The translations under genes and the position numbers were made by a program. Shown piece by piece: positions 13,839 to 21,750 of a stretch of 59,676 bases of DNA. The notes beneath the pieces are model-generated. The model was not told the DNA's origin and ran no database searches. It saw only the letters and a list, made by a program, of their open reading frames with translations. This DNA comes from Anaerolineae bacterium (GTDB taxonomy: Bacteria; Chloroflexota; Anaerolineae; Promineifilales; Promineifilaceae). Position 1 is the first letter of the stretch. Every line of letters begins with the position of its first letter. The stretch spans positions 1-59,676 of the forward strand of contig SLGK01000075.1 of assembly GCA_007123775.1 (NCBI GenBank), given 5' to 3'.

Positions 13839-15446
13839 ATGAAACTATTCACCGTTCAACAAATGGTTGCCGCCGAAAAAGCGGCCGACGCGCAGGGGAT
13901 TACCTACGACCAGATGATGGAGACGGCCGGCCGCAGTCTGGCTGAGGCAATGGCGTCACGGTACGAGGTAGTCGGGAAGCGCGTTCTGATTCTGGTGGGG
14001 CCGGGCAACAACGGCGGCGATGGCCTGGTGGCCGGCCGTTATCTGGCCGAGGCCGGGGCGGAGGTTGCTTTTTACCTCTATAAAGAGCGCGATCCGGCCC
14101 AGGACCACAACATGGCTCAGGTGCTAGACTTGCCCTGGCAAGTGATGGCCGATGACCCTGATTTTGCCTGGCTGACGGCCGAACTAGAAACGGCCGATTT
14201 CCTCATTGACGGCCTGCTGGGCACCGGCGTAACCCGCCCCATCGAGGGCCGCATGGCCGATCTGCTGCGCCACATTTCAGACCTGACAGGTTTTACCCAG
14301 TCAGACCTGACAGGTTTTGAGCAATCCTCGATTGCCAACCTGTCAGGTCTAGGTCTACCCCCAACCATCGTCGCCGTTGACTGCCCCAGCGGCCTCAACT
14401 GCGACACCGGCGCACTCGATCCGCTGGCTCTGCTCGCCGACCTGACCGTCACCTTTGCCGGGCCAAAATGGGGCCATTTCCTCTTTCCCGGTGCCGGGGC
14501 CTGTGGCCAGTTGGCCGTCGCCGACATCGGCATCCCGGCCGACTTGCCCGCCGTGGCCAACGTACAGACTGAGGTGGCCACAGAAGATCGCGTGCGTGCC
14601 CTGCTGCCGGCCCGCCCCCTCGACGGCCACAAAGGAACCTTTGGCAAGGTATTGGTCGTGGCCGGATCAGACCGTTACTGGGGCGCACCCTTTTTGTCCG
14701 GGCTGGGTGCTTTGCGGGCCGGGTCGGGGCTGGTGGCTCTTTGCGTGCCGCAGATGATTCGGGCCACTATTGCCGGGCAACTGCCGGAAGCGACCTTTGT
14801 GCCGGTGGCGGATGATAAGCTGTTGGGGGCAGAAACGGCCGTTTTCCTCCACCAGACCATCAACGACTACGACGCCATCCTGATTGGACCGGGCCTGGCT
14901 GAGGCAGCTGCGTTTGTAACCACCTTTTTTACCAATCCCCCACCACTGCCGCCGCTGGTCATCGACGCCGACGGCCTGAACCAACTGGCCGCGCTCGACG
15001 ACTGGCCATCTCTCATACCGTCCCACTCAATTCTCACGCCCCATCCTGGCGAAATGGCCCGGCTGATGGGGCTGCCGCTGGCCGAACTCAAGGACCGAAA
15101 CCGGATCGAGCTGGCCCAAGAACAGGCGCAGGCCTGGCAGCAAATCGTCATCTTGAAAGGAGCCTATACCGTTGTAGCCGCCCCTGACGGCCGTTGCACT
15201 GTTATCCCCTTTGCCAACCCCGCTCTGGGCACGGCCGGCTCAGGCGACGTGCTGGCGGGTGTCCTGGTTAGCCTGCTGGGGCAGGGAGCGGATCGGTATG
15301 CAGCAGCCGGCACTGAGCGTGCCGAAGTGGCCGTACTCGGCTGCTACCTCCACGCCCTGGCCGGTTCCCTGACCGGCCACGACAGCGGCGTCCTGGCCCG
15401 CGAAATTGCCGATGAGCTGCCGGCAGCCAGACAGCGTTTGACGTAG
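13839..15446 (+). CDS. nnr: Bifunctional NAD(P)HX epimerase/dehydratase Nnr, with an in-frame repeat insertion
   Basis: About 535 residues that repair hydrated NADH and NADPH. The N-terminal YjeF_N epimerase domain begins FTVQQMVAAEKAADAQG and contains GPGNNGGDGLVAGRYL. The C-terminal YjeF_C ADP/ATP-dependent dehydratase contains KVLVVAGSD, IGPGLAEAA, LTPHPGEMARL and the signature NPALGTAGSGDVLAG. Start ATG at 13839 (MKLFTVQ) is chosen because the upstream frame is repeat DNA. Residues about 146-171 (SDLTGFTQSDLTGFEQSS and on) are an insertion between LLRHI and PTIVAVDCPSG. Its DNA is the AGACCTGACAGGTTT hairpin also found at 7549-7600. Whether the epimerase still works is unknown; the frame is intact. 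Confidence 0.93.
   Translation: MKLFTVQQMVAAEKAADAQGITYDQMMETAGRSLAEAMASRYEVVGKRVLILVGPGNNGGDGLVAGRYLAEAGAEVAFYLYKERDPAQDHNMAQVLDLPWQVMADDPDFAWLTAELETADFLIDGLLGTGVTRPIEGRMADLLRHISDLTGFTQSDLTGFEQSSIANLSGLGLPPTIVAVDCPSGLNCDTGALDPLALLADLTVTFAGPKWGHFLFPGAGACGQLAVADIGIPADLPAVANVQTEVATEDRVRALLPARPLDGHKGTFGKVLVVAGSDRYWGAPFLSGLGALRAGSGLVALCVPQMIRATIAGQLPEATFVPVADDKLLGAETAVFLHQTINDYDAILIGPGLAEAAAFVTTFFTNPPPLPPLVIDADGLNQLAALDDWPSLIPSHSILTPHPGEMARLMGLPLAELKDRNRIELAQEQAQAWQQIVILKGAYTVVAAPDGRCTVIPFANPALGTAGSGDVLAGVLVSLLGQGADRYAAAGTERAEVAVLGCYLHALAGSLTGHDSGVLAREIADELPAARQRLT
14278..14350. repeat. AGACCTGACAGGTTT element inserted inside the nnr coding sequence
   Basis: Two direct copies of TCAGACCTGACAGGTTTT (14278-14295 and 14301-14318) are followed by the inverted copy AACCTGTCAGGTCT (14337-14350). 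The loop has GCAATCCTCGATTGC, itself a small inverted repeat. The insertion keeps the reading frame and adds roughly 25 residues to the N-terminal domain of Nnr. Confidence 0.85.
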
Positions 15447-15499
15447 TACGTAGTGCGTATCATCCGCAACAACCTTCTACGCAATACGCACTACGCAAT
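15441..15499. repeat. GTGCGTA-family quasi-palindrome (copy 5)
   Basis: Left arm ACGTAGTACGTAGTGCGTA (from 15441) faces right arm TACGCAATACGCACTACGCA (from 15479). It begins inside the last codons of nnr and ends just before the asd ribosome-binding site, so it forms the whole intergenic spacer. Confidence 0.72.
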
Positions 15500-15514
15500 A
15501 TTTTGGAGGTATCC

Positions 15515-16591
15515 ATGACCATGACAACAAAAATCCCCGTCGGCGTTTTGGGCGCGACGGGCACGGTGGGGCAGCGCTTTGTGCAGTTGTTGGCCGACCA
15601 TCCCTGGTTTGAAGTAACGGCCGTTACCGGCTCCGAGCGCACGGTGGGACGGCCGTATGGCGAAGGCGTTCAGTGGAAAATTGAAGGAGAGCCACCGGCT
15701 GATATTGGGGAACTAATCGTCCAGCCCACCACAACTGATCTGGCCCTGGAGGGCAAGCCACCCCTCGTTTTTTCCGCCCTGCCCACCGAACTGGCGCGAG
15801 AGGTAGAACCACAATTTGCGGCCGCCGGTTTCGCCGTTTTCACCAACGCCTCCCCCTTTCGCCTGACGCCCGACGTACCCCTGCTCATTCCCGAAGTCAA
15901 CCCCGACCATCTGGGCCTCGTCGAGACGCAGCGGGCCAAGCGGGGCTGGCCCGGCTTTATTGTGGCCAACGCCAACTGCTCCACCACCAGCGCCATTTTG
16001 CCGCTCAAAATCTGGCAGGATGCCTTTGGCCTGGAAGCGGCTCTCATGGTCACGCTGCAAGCCATTTCCGGCGCGGGCTACCCCGGCGTGGCCTCGCTGG
16101 ACATCATGGACAACGTCATTCCTCACATCGGCGGCGAAGACGGCAAGCTGGAGTCGGAACCGAAGAAGCTGCTGGGCAAATTCGCCAACGGTCAGGTAGA
16201 TTGGGCCGACATAAAGCTGAGCGCCCAGGCTAACCGGGTGCCGGTAGTAGATGGCCATCTGGCCAGCGTGTCGGTCAAGCTGGGGCGCAGCGCCAGCGCG
16301 GCAGAAGGCATAGCGGCCCTGGAGGAGTGGCAGCCTGACACCGTTTATCGAGAACTGCCGTCGGGATTGGCACGGCCGTTGCGTTACCAACCCGCCCCTG
16401 ACCGGCCTCAACCCCGCCTGGACCGGGATGCCGGGGCCGGGCTGGCCTGGACGGTGGGTAAGGTGCGCCCATGTGATGTGCTGGACTTGCGCTTTTTAGC
16501 CTTAGCTCATAACACCCTACGCGGCGCGGCCAGTGGCTCCATTCTTAATGCGGAACTGGCGGTTGTGATGGACTATATCGCAACTTTCTGA
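15515..16591 (+). CDS. asd: Aspartate-semialdehyde dehydrogenase (archaeal/fungal type)
   Basis: A 358-residue enzyme that reduces aspartyl phosphate to aspartate semialdehyde, the branch point to lysine, threonine and methionine. The N-terminal NADP fold is VGVLGATGTVGQRFVQLL. The catalytic cysteine lies in NANCSTTSAILPL, a form typical of the archaeal/fungal subclass and not of the proteobacterial one. ISGAGYPGVAS and the dimerisation region follow. The ATG at 15515 has GGAGG five bases upstream, so it is preferred over the TTG at 15503. Homoserine dehydrogenase, the next enzyme on the threonine/methionine branch, is also in the window (52279). Confidence 0.95.
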   Translation: MTMTTKIPVGVLGATGTVGQRFVQLLADHPWFEVTAVTGSERTVGRPYGEGVQWKIEGEPPADIGELIVQPTTTDLALEGKPPLVFSALPTELAREVEPQFAAAGFAVFTNASPFRLTPDVPLLIPEVNPDHLGLVETQRAKRGWPGFIVANANCSTTSAILPLKIWQDAFGLEAALMVTLQAISGAGYPGVASLDIMDNVIPHIGGEDGKLESEPKKLLGKFANGQVDWADIKLSAQANRVPVVDGHLASVSVKLGRSASAAEGIAALEEWQPDTVYRELPSGLARPLRYQPAPDRPQPRLDRDAGAGLAWTVGKVRPCDVLDLRFLALAHNTLRGAASGSILNAELAVVMDYIATF

Positions 16592-16625
16592 AAACGCTGA
16601 CGTACTGGAAAGCAGGTGAATGATT

Positions 16626-17042
16626 ATGAATGACAAGCAACCCGATTATTCTAACAGATTCAACAAGATTCTGGCCCAGCACAAGAACGAGCCGGGCTTT
16701 TGGCGTGAGCTGTGGCAGCAGGCGCGGCTGGTTTACCGGCTAATTCGTGATCCAAACGTACCGATTTACCTGAAACTACTGCCTTTCTTATCTCTTGTTT
16801 ATTTTCTGTTTCCGGCCGACCTGATTCCTGATCTGATTCCCATAATTGGTCAGGTAGACGATCTGGCTGTGATTGTGGCCCTGTCCAAAATCTTCATCAC
16901 GCTGTCGCCGCAGGACGTGGTGGATGGGCATCTGGCTCAAATTCGCAGTGAGGATGGCACAGTCGTGGTGGAACAGCAGCCAACGGAAAAAAAACCGACG
17001 GCCGACACCATTATTATTGATGAGTCTGACATGAGCGATTAA
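16626..17042 (+). CDS. DUF1232 membrane-associated protein
   Basis: A small protein of about 138 residues with a DUF1232 domain at roughly 45-100. The hydrophobic core reads YLKLLPFLSLVYFLFPADLI, then PDLIPIIGQVDDLAVIVAL, the PxDxxPD signature of this family. Function of the domain is unknown; members are often found near membranes. The charged C-terminal tail (about 105-138) is low in complexity. The second ATG (16626) is better spaced from AGGTGA than the one at 16620. It follows asd by 34 bases and ends just before a strong bidirectional terminator. Confidence 0.82.
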   Translation: MNDKQPDYSNRFNKILAQHKNEPGFWRELWQQARLVYRLIRDPNVPIYLKLLPFLSLVYFLFPADLIPDLIPIIGQVDDLAVIVALSKIFITLSPQDVVDGHLAQIRSEDGTVVVEQQPTEKKPTADTIIIDESDMSD

Positions 17043-17044
17043 AG

Positions 17045-17087
17045 AATAGACCACTACCAATGCACCTGATTGGTAGTGGTCTATTTT
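17045..17087. terminator. Bidirectional intrinsic terminator
   Basis: Arms AATAGACCACTACCAAT (17045-17061) and ATTGGTAGTGGTCTATT (17069-17085) form a perfect 17-bp stem with a 7-base loop, followed by T residues on the plus strand and preceded by A residues. It lies between the convergent DUF1232 and FHA genes and should stop transcription from both sides. Confidence 0.88.
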
Positions 17088-17108
17088 ACTAAAAGATTGG
17101 TCTACGTA

Positions 17109-18017
17109 TTACTGAAGTTCAAACCCCAACAGTTCCAAGAGTGGGTCTCCGGCAATAAACCACATAAAAGCTGCAAAAGCTAAGCAACATAGGAACAAAA
17201 ACACTGCGGTAATCAGTACTATCCTGGTACGGTTCCTTCTTGTGCGTGTTGGCGCAGGCACAACCAAAGGTCTATCACGTTTTGCCGGGCTGGCTGGAAT
17301 ATCTAACGCCTCTGGCATACGATCAGGTTCAGGTGGCTGGTGAGAGATGAGATCACTGTCGTCAAGTTCGGCAGCGGGTTCAATCATGTCAATTTCAGGA
17401 ATATCTGGTTCACTATCGGCCGTTTCGTCAAATATCGCTTCAATGTCCTCGGTAGCAAGTTCTGGCACCGTCCAGTCATCATCATCTGTCTCATCCACTT
17501 CCGCCTCTTCTTCAGAATCTATGGACAATGGCGATAAGAAAGTTGGCAAATCGTATGCGCTTTCATCCACTTCTGCCGCATCTTCAAAAGCTATGGTGTC
17601 TACGGTTAAAGGAGACTCCCCTGTATCTAGTTCGTCTGACCAGTCCAAGAGAAGAGGCGGTTCAGCATCCTCTGCCTCATCGGCCAGGGTGGGCGGCATA
17701 AATGCTTCTGTTGCTTCCTGGTAGCGCAGCACAACCGAACCGCCCAGCCGGATTTCCTGACCCGGCTCCAAATCCACCGCTTCGTCTGTCAGGCGACGGC
17801 CGTTGACAAAGGTCCCATTCGTACTGTCCAAATCCTTCAGGCGGTGACCACTGTCCGTTTCTACAATCTCCACATGCTGCCGCGATACTTCAGGATCGAC
17901 GATAATAATATCGGCCAGCGCGTCACGCCCGATGACCATTGTGCCGCTGACCAGGTCAAACGCCTGACCTGACTTTGGTCCTTCTTGCATCACAAGCTGA
18001 TAGGTTTTTTCAGACAC
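17109..18017 (-). CDS. FHA-domain protein with acidic linker and C-terminal membrane anchor
   Basis: A 302-residue protein. Residues about 5-100 are a forkhead-associated phosphothreonine-binding domain: MVIGRDALADIIIVDPEVSRQHVEI has the GR..SRxH pattern, and LKDLDSTNGTFVNGRRL the NGT signature. Residues about 110-250 are a strongly acidic, low-complexity linker. A basic patch RTRRNRTR precedes a single membrane helix at about 268-290, leaving a short C-terminal tail. It would place a phosphopeptide reader at the inner face of the membrane, probably in a Ser/Thr-kinase signalling route, although no kinase gene is visible here. Confidence 0.88.
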   Translation of the reverse strand: MSEKTYQLVMQEGPKSGQAFDLVSGTMVIGRDALADIIIVDPEVSRQHVEIVETDSGHRLKDLDSTNGTFVNGRRLTDEAVDLEPGQEIRLGGSVVLRYQEATEAFMPPTLADEAEDAEPPLLLDWSDELDTGESPLTVDTIAFEDAAEVDESAYDLPTFLSPLSIDSEEEAEVDETDDDDWTVPELATEDIEAIFDETADSEPDIPEIDMIEPAAELDDSDLISHQPPEPDRMPEALDIPASPAKRDRPLVVPAPTRTRRNRTRIVLITAVFLFLCCLAFAAFMWFIAGDPLLELLGFELQ

Positions 18018-18030
18018 AGAAGCCTCCTTG

Positions 18031-18131
18031 AATTATGAATTACGAATTATGAATTATGAATAAATTGATTGTACCTAATTTTGGGTGAGATGGCGATTGG
18101 TAATTGACAATCGGCAAGTAGCAATTGTTAC
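18031..18131. repeat. AATTATGAATTACG repeats between the FHA gene and murJ
   Basis: AATTATGAATTACGAATT (18031 on) is a short-period repeat of AATTATG/AATTACG units. It is followed by an imperfect inverted repeat GTAATTGACAATC (18101-18113) with GCAATTGTTAC (18121-18131). No gene is visible in the 117-base gap. Confidence 0.45.
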
Positions 18132-18134
18132 TCG

Positions 18135-19748
18135 TCAACTCTTTTTGCGGCGCAGCAGGCCGGGCAGGGCACGGGCGTCTTTGATGTTGAGCAGCCGGAC
18201 CAGAATGGTAAAGGCCAGTAAGCCGGCCAGACCGCTGCCGCCGACGATGAGCAGTTTGTTGAGTAGTGTGGTCAGGGGCACAAAACTGAGCAGGAACTCG
18301 GCCGTAGCAAAGGCCAGTCCGCCCGTTATTAGCGCGGCCAGAATCGATTTGAGAACGGCCGGCATAATGCCCTGCTGGGCCAAACTCCCAATGTGCCAGC
18401 GGATAACAACCAGCATCATCAGCATGTGGACCATATGCTTCACGGCGTCGGCCACCACCAGGCTGAGCAGGCCCAGGGGGTTGAGGAGGAGAACGGCCGT
18501 TAGCGCATACACCACCACACTCAACACCCCTACCAGCGCCGGCCGCCACGTATCCTTGCGCGCATAACAGGCAAAAACGAGCATCTGGTCCACGGCGGCG
18601 AAGGGCATGCCGAACAGGTAAACGCGCAGCACCAATGCCGTCGTGGCCGTATTCTCCGGCACAAAACTGCCGTGCTGAAAGAGCAGGGCCACAATGGGCA
18701 CGGCCAGGGCAAAGAGGCCGGCTGCGGCCGGTAAGATCAGCACCACCACCAGCCGGATGCCTTCGGCCAGGGTGTGCTTAAAAATGGCCAACTGGCCCAA
18801 CGCCTGCCGCGACAGGGTGGGCAAGATGGCAATAGAGATGGCTGTCACCACCAGCCCCAGCGGAAATTGGTAGAGGGTGGTAGCGTAACGCATGTACGTT
18901 AGCGATTCATCGCCGGTGCGGGTAGCCAGATTGATACTGAGGGCCACGGCCAGTTGAGTCACCACCAGGCCGGCCACAATGGGGGCATACAGCCGCAAAA
19001 TGCGCCGAATGGCCGGATGGCGCCAGTTGAAGTTCCAGCGGATACGGCCGTCGCGCAGGGCGGGTAGTTGCAGCAAAATTTGCAGCAGCGAACCCAGCAG
19101 CAGCCCCCAAACCAGGCTGTCAATCTCGTCAGGACGCAGCAGGGCCACCACCACAATCGTGCCGTTGAACACGGCCCCGATAAAGGCGGGCAGAGTAAAG
19201 CGTTTCAGGGCATATAGCGCCCCGGTCAAAATGCTGGCAATGCTGAGAAAAAAGACGGCCGGCGTGGCCAGACGCATGAGCCGGATGGCTACCTCGGTCA
19301 ATGCCGGATCGTCAAATTCATAGGCTCCCAACAGCCAGGCAATTTGGGGAGCCAGCAGTTCCACCAGAAGGACCACCAGCAGCAGGGCCACCGTAGCCAC
19401 GCTCAGAACAGTACTCAGCAATCGCCATAGCTCTTCTCGTTTGGCTTTGGTCGCATACTCGCTGAATACCGGCACCAGGGCCGAGTTGATCATGCCACCA
19501 ATAATCAGGTCAAACAGGCTGGTGGGCACGTAGGCGGCAATCTCAAAGGCGCTCAGCGGGCCGCTGGCCCCAAACAGATTGGCCTTGACCATTTCGCGGG
19601 CCATGCCCATAACGCGGCTGGCCACGTTGCCCACCGCCAGCACCGCCACCGCCCGCGCCAGGCCGCCCTGTTCAGGCGGGTCGGGTGGTAAATCGGTTGG
19701 GGGAGTAACGGCCGTTTCTACATCCTGCGGCCCCGTTGGCTCGATCAA
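18135..19748 (-). CDS. murJ: Lipid II flippase MurJ (MviN family)
   Basis: An integral membrane protein of the MOP exporter superfamily with about 14 predicted helices, expected to flip lipid-linked peptidoglycan precursor. Characteristic segments are GNVASRVMGMAREMVKANLF near the start (the MurJ arginine helix), NSALVPVFSEYATKAKREE, LPTLSRQAL and PVALLFQHGSF-like PIVALLFQHGSF. I prefer a TTG start at 19748 with AAGGA upstream, giving about 537 residues. An in-frame ATG at 19826 adds 26 residues, but most of these are translated from an intergenic GGACGGAGGAC repeat. The C-terminus is rich in basic residues. Confidence 0.92.
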   Translation of the reverse strand: MIEPTGPQDVETAVTPPTDLPPDPPEQGGLARAVAVLAVGNVASRVMGMAREMVKANLFGASGPLSAFEIAAYVPTSLFDLIIGGMINSALVPVFSEYATKAKREELWRLLSTVLSVATVALLLVVLLVELLAPQIAWLLGAYEFDDPALTEVAIRLMRLATPAVFFLSIASILTGALYALKRFTLPAFIGAVFNGTIVVVALLRPDEIDSLVWGLLLGSLLQILLQLPALRDGRIRWNFNWRHPAIRRILRLYAPIVAGLVVTQLAVALSINLATRTGDESLTYMRYATTLYQFPLGLVVTAISIAILPTLSRQALGQLAIFKHTLAEGIRLVVVLILPAAAGLFALAVPIVALLFQHGSFVPENTATTALVLRVYLFGMPFAAVDQMLVFACYARKDTWRPALVGVLSVVVYALTAVLLLNPLGLLSLVVADAVKHMVHMLMMLVVIRWHIGSLAQQGIMPAVLKSILAALITGGLAFATAEFLLSFVPLTTLLNKLLIVGGSGLAGLLAFTILVRLLNIKDARALPGLLRRKKS

Positions 19749-19769
19749 ATCGTTTCCTTTCTTGTTTTT

Positions 19770-19836
19770 GACGGAGGACCGAGGACGGACGACGAAGAGA
19801 TGCCACCTTCGTCCTCGGTCCTTCATCTTCCGTCAC
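19770..19836. repeat. GGACGGAGGAC-family hairpin (copy 1)
   Basis: Arms ACGGAGGACCGAGGACGGAC (from 19771) and GTCCTCGGTCCTTCATCTTC-like right arm (from 19811) form an imperfect stem upstream of murJ. It makes an apparent longer N-terminus for murJ. Confidence 0.65.
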
Positions 19837-19914
19837 AGCGTTAAGTGGCGGATTCTAACGGATAGCGGCCAAAAAAGACAACTTCTATCAGCCCACGATT
19901 TGCCCATGATCGTT

Positions 19915-19949
19915 AGATTGGTCCAATCTCTAAAGATTGGACCAATCTA
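19915..19949. repeat. AGATTGGTCCAATCT inverted repeat (copy 1)
   Basis: AGATTGGTCCAATCT (19915-19929) is followed by its exact reverse complement AGATTGGACCAATCT (19935-19949). Each arm is itself nearly palindromic. It borders the probable -10 box TATACT (19962-19967) upstream of methylmalonyl-CoA mutase, and TTGGAC within it could act as a -35 box with a long 19-base spacer. Confidence 0.75.
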
Positions 19950-20020
19950 GCCTGCCTCAAGTATACTAGAGCGCAATGGTGACATTATCCCGTATCCCCT
20001 GAACATGGAGCAAATAAGTT

Positions 20021-21703
20021 ATGTATGACAAAGACAAACTGGCTGAACTACAACAGCAGCAAGATAAATGGGAAGAGACCACGTTACAGCGTTCGTCGGC
20101 CCGTTTCCCGGAGCGCAAAGAACGTTTTCTGACCACCTCCAGCGAGCCAATCCGCCGCCTCTATACACCGTTAGACGTGGCCGACCTGGATTATCAGGCC
20201 GACCTGGGTTTTCCCGGCGACTACCCCTACACCCGCGGCGTCCACGCCACCATGTACCGTGGCCGGCCGTGGACGATGCGGATGTTTGCTGGCTTTGGTA
20301 CGGCCGAAGAGACCAACGCCCGCTTCAAATATCTGCTCGAACAGGGCAACATGGGCCTCTCCATCGCCTTTGACCTGCCCACCCTGATGGGCTACGACAC
20401 CGACGCCCCCGAAGCTCTGGGCGAATTCGGCCACTGTGGCGTCGCCGTCAGCAGCCTGCAAGATATGGAAATTCTGCTCGACGGCATTCCCCTGGGCGAG
20501 GTTTCTACCTCGATGACTATCAACAGCCCGGCCCCCATCATCTGGGCCATGTATATCGCTACCGCCGAAAAGCAGGGCGTCGCCCCGGACCAACTGCGCG
20601 GCACGACCCAGAACGACATCCTCAAAGAGTACATTGCCCAAAAAGAGTACATCTTCCCGCCTGAACCCTCGATGCGGCTGGTGACGGATACCGTCGAATT
20701 CGGCAGCCAACAGTTGCCCCAGTGGAACAGTATCTCTATTAGCGGCTATCACATCCGCGAGGCGGGGTCCACGGCCGCACAGGAATTGGCCTTCACGCTG
20801 GGCAACGGCCTGGAATACGTGCGCTGGGCCTTAGAGCGCGGGCTGGATATTGACGACTTTGCCCCGCGCCTCAGCCTCTTCTTCAATTGCCACAACGACT
20901 TCTTCGAGGAAATCGCCAAATTCCGCGCTGCCCGCCGCATCTGGGCACGCGAAATGCGGGAAACCTTTGGGGCCAAAGACCCGCGCAGCTGGCTCTGCCG
21001 CTTCCATACGCAGACGGCGGGGGTCAGCCTGACGGCCCAGCAGCCGGAAAATAACATTGTCAGGGTGGCTATTCAGGCGTTAGCGGCCGTTATCGGCGGT
21101 ACCCAATCGCTGCACACCAACAGCATGGACGAGGCCCTGGCCCTCCCCAGCGAGGAGGCCGTGACCATCGCCATGCGGACGCAGCAAATTATTGCTGAGG
21201 AAAGTGGGGTGGCTAATACAATTGATCCCCTGGCCGGTTCTTTCTTCGTGGAGCATGAAACCAACAAAATCGAGCAGCAGGTGTATGACTATTGGCGGCA
21301 GGTCGAGGCGTTGGGTGGCGTTTTGCCCTCCATCGACCAGGGCTTTTACCAACGGGAAATTTCAGATGCGGCTTATCAATATCAGCAGCAAGTAGATAGC
21401 AATGAACGCATCATCGTGGGCGTGAACGGCTTCAACGCTACCAATGAGGAGATGCGTATTCCAATTTTGGCGATGGATCCGCAGGGGTATGAGCGGCAAG
21501 TCGGCCGCTTGAACAAACTGCGCCAGGAGCGGGACAATGAGCGCGTAGGCCAAACGCTTGAAGCCCTGCGCCAGGCAGCGACCGGCACGGAGAATACGAT
21601 GCCCTATCTGTTGGATGCGGTCAAAGCCTACGCCACCCTGGGCGAAATCACCGACGTCCTGCGCCAGGTTTTTGGCACGTATGAAGAGCCGACTTGGATT
21701 TAG
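20021..21703 (+). CDS. Methylmalonyl-CoA mutase large (catalytic) subunit
   Basis: A 560-residue B12-dependent mutase subunit that interconverts methylmalonyl-CoA and succinyl-CoA. The TIM-barrel signatures are [84 protein letters not shown] and [18 protein letters not shown]. The TMY and PEPSMR positions match the carboxylate-contacting tyrosine and arginine of true methylmalonyl-CoA mutase as I recall them, arguing against isobutyryl-CoA mutase. The C-terminal B12-binding domain is absent, so a separate small subunit must exist; it is not in this window. The enzyme could process propionyl-CoA from the microcompartment pathway, but linkage is only by inference. Confidence 0.93.
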   Translation: MYDKDKLAELQQQQDKWEETTLQRSSARFPERKERFLTTSSEPIRRLYTPLDVADLDYQADLGFPGDYPYTRGVHATMYRGRPWTMRMFAGFGTAEETNARFKYLLEQGNMGLSIAFDLPTLMGYDTDAPEALGEFGHCGVAVSSLQDMEILLDGIPLGEVSTSMTINSPAPIIWAMYIATAEKQGVAPDQLRGTTQNDILKEYIAQKEYIFPPEPSMRLVTDTVEFGSQQLPQWNSISISGYHIREAGSTAAQELAFTLGNGLEYVRWALERGLDIDDFAPRLSLFFNCHNDFFEEIAKFRAARRIWAREMRETFGAKDPRSWLCRFHTQTAGVSLTAQQPENNIVRVAIQALAAVIGGTQSLHTNSMDEALALPSEEAVTIAMRTQQIIAEESGVANTIDPLAGSFFVEHETNKIEQQVYDYWRQVEALGGVLPSIDQGFYQREISDAAYQYQQQVDSNERIIVGVNGFNATNEEMRIPILAMDPQGYERQVGRLNKLRQERDNERVGQTLEALRQAATGTENTMPYLLDAVKAYATLGEITDVLRQVFGTYEEPTWI

Positions 21704-21750
21704 TGCGTAGTGCGTAGAGTGCTTGCTACGCACTACGCATTACGCACTAC
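21701..21750. repeat. GTGCGTA-family quasi-palindrome (copy 6)
   Basis: The left arm TAGTGCGTAGTGCGTAG (21701-21717) includes the mutase stop codon. The right arm CTACGCACTACGCATTACGC (from 21726) ends just before the ATG of the ATP-grasp gene. It is the entire spacer between the two genes. Confidence 0.78.

Noticed and set aside
19749..19826. Longer MurJ N-terminus from an ATG at 19826
   Set aside because: Most added residues come from a GGACGGAGGAC spacer repeat. A TTG with a good ribosome site at 19748 fits better, although the longer form cannot be excluded.
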